From Scolanthus callimorphus (taxonomy: Eukaryota; Cnidaria; Anthozoa; Actiniaria; Edwardsiidae), in NCBI GenBank assembly GCA_033964015.1, contig CM066913.1, forward strand, positions 30,641,577 to 30,705,576: DNA of 64,000 nucleotides, written 5' to 3'. A program made the position numbers and the translations under genes. Below, piece by piece: positions 63,369-64,000 of this stretch. Numbering within the stretch: position 1 is the stretch's first letter; each line of letters opens with the position of its first letter. Under the pieces are notes generated by a model. That model searched no databases. It worked only from the letters and a program-made list of their open reading frames with translations, and was not told the DNA's origin.

Positions 63369-64000
63369 TGTTTTTTAGATAAATTTGAAGTTGTATTCTT
63401 AATAAAATCTGTTGTGTTCTTCACCAATAAAAATCTGAAAAACGTTTTATGGTTGTGCGTTGTATTGTATTGCATTTTCAAAACTGTTTTCGGGCTTCAG
63501 GGTTCCTCTGGCGTGCAAAAAGTCGGAGGTGAAAAGTTACGGCGCCAAACATTCCGTGTGTGCATTTTGATTGGTTGATCTGTCATTTCGCGTGATAATG
63601 ATTGGCTGGATTCTTCCATGAAATCAAGGTGCTGTGCCGCGCGTGACTATACATTATCCGTGCCTCTTCACAGTCATACGATAATTAATGCTCTAACTGT
63701 GTATGTGAGCTCCTGATGTCTGCGGCAGAGTGTCGTTTTTCGCATGTTTAATTGGTCTATGATAGTGTATCGTCTTTTTCTTGTTAAAACATGAGGATTT
63801 TTGGTCTCTGATAGGGTCAGGGTTTTTTGGAGGCCTTGGCCCTACCCAAAAAATCAGTGCCACATCCCCCCACCCCACCCCACCCCGGGCTTCGCCGTGA
63901 CCGCACCGTGGTGGCTTTACAGTCATACGAAATCTGCTCTGTTCGCGCATGGTTTGAATATTTTTTCTATGTGCTGTTCCTAATAATACCTTATTTGTTT

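Larger units (their letters stand above)
60257..64000. other. No gene recognised
   Basis: Holds a fragment of the CCCGGGG MITE family (about 60420-60600), 'gagattccgagac'-type repeats (60.6-61.0 kb), a MITE end at 61378-61420 and low-complexity AT-rich stretches. A 132-codon plus-strand frame (61746-62144) and an 89-codon minus-strand frame (62030-62299) lack family resemblance; either could hold an exon of an unknown gene. Confidence 0.45.

Overview
The window is intron-rich animal nuclear DNA packed with short inverted-repeat transposons (MITEs), LINE fragments and G/C homopolymer runs. Gene content, repeat style and hammerhead-ribozyme-like motifs fit an anthozoan cnidarian, probably a stony coral or sea anemone. 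The species call is an inference; no clade-specific marker was tested.

Layout. (1) 1-16525, minus strand: ALG6, the ER alpha-1,3-glucosyltransferase of N-glycan assembly. Thirteen exons are recognisable; the last about 130 residues lie off the left edge. Its introns hold many nested MITEs, minisatellites and a pair of about 650-bp inverted repeats 10 kb apart. (2) 16692-21557, plus strand: an unrecognised protein with a SAM-like N-terminus, a Q/P-rich middle and a Cys/His-rich C-terminus. It is head-to-head with ALG6; the two start codons are 166 bp apart. (3) 21.6-28.5 kb: transposon field with nested MITEs and a broken LINE reverse transcriptase, itself hit by a TTAA-flanked MITE and by a 74-bp perfect hairpin. 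(4) 28627-31867, plus strand: MANF, complete, 4 exons, 171 residues. (5) 34732-58504, minus strand: a 21-exon gene for a kinesin-motor plus coiled-coil protein that I identify as CCDC78. (6) 58902-60256, plus strand: a WD40/SOCS-box protein (WSB1/2-like), head-to-head with CCDC78. (7) 60.3-64 kb: no gene recognised.

Two genes act in the ER (ALG6, MANF), one is a centriole/cilium candidate (CCDC78) and one a Cullin-5 ubiquitin-ligase receptor candidate. They are neighbours, not an operon. Two head-to-head pairs suggest shared promoters.

Data quality: ALG6, the SAM-like gene and the WSB-like gene carry frame breaks that mostly look like one missing base in a short G or C run. This looks more like assembly homopolymer error than three pseudogenes, so exon calls there were made across the breaks. 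All exon boundaries were inferred by eye from splice signals, phase continuity and remembered family sequences; no alignment was run.
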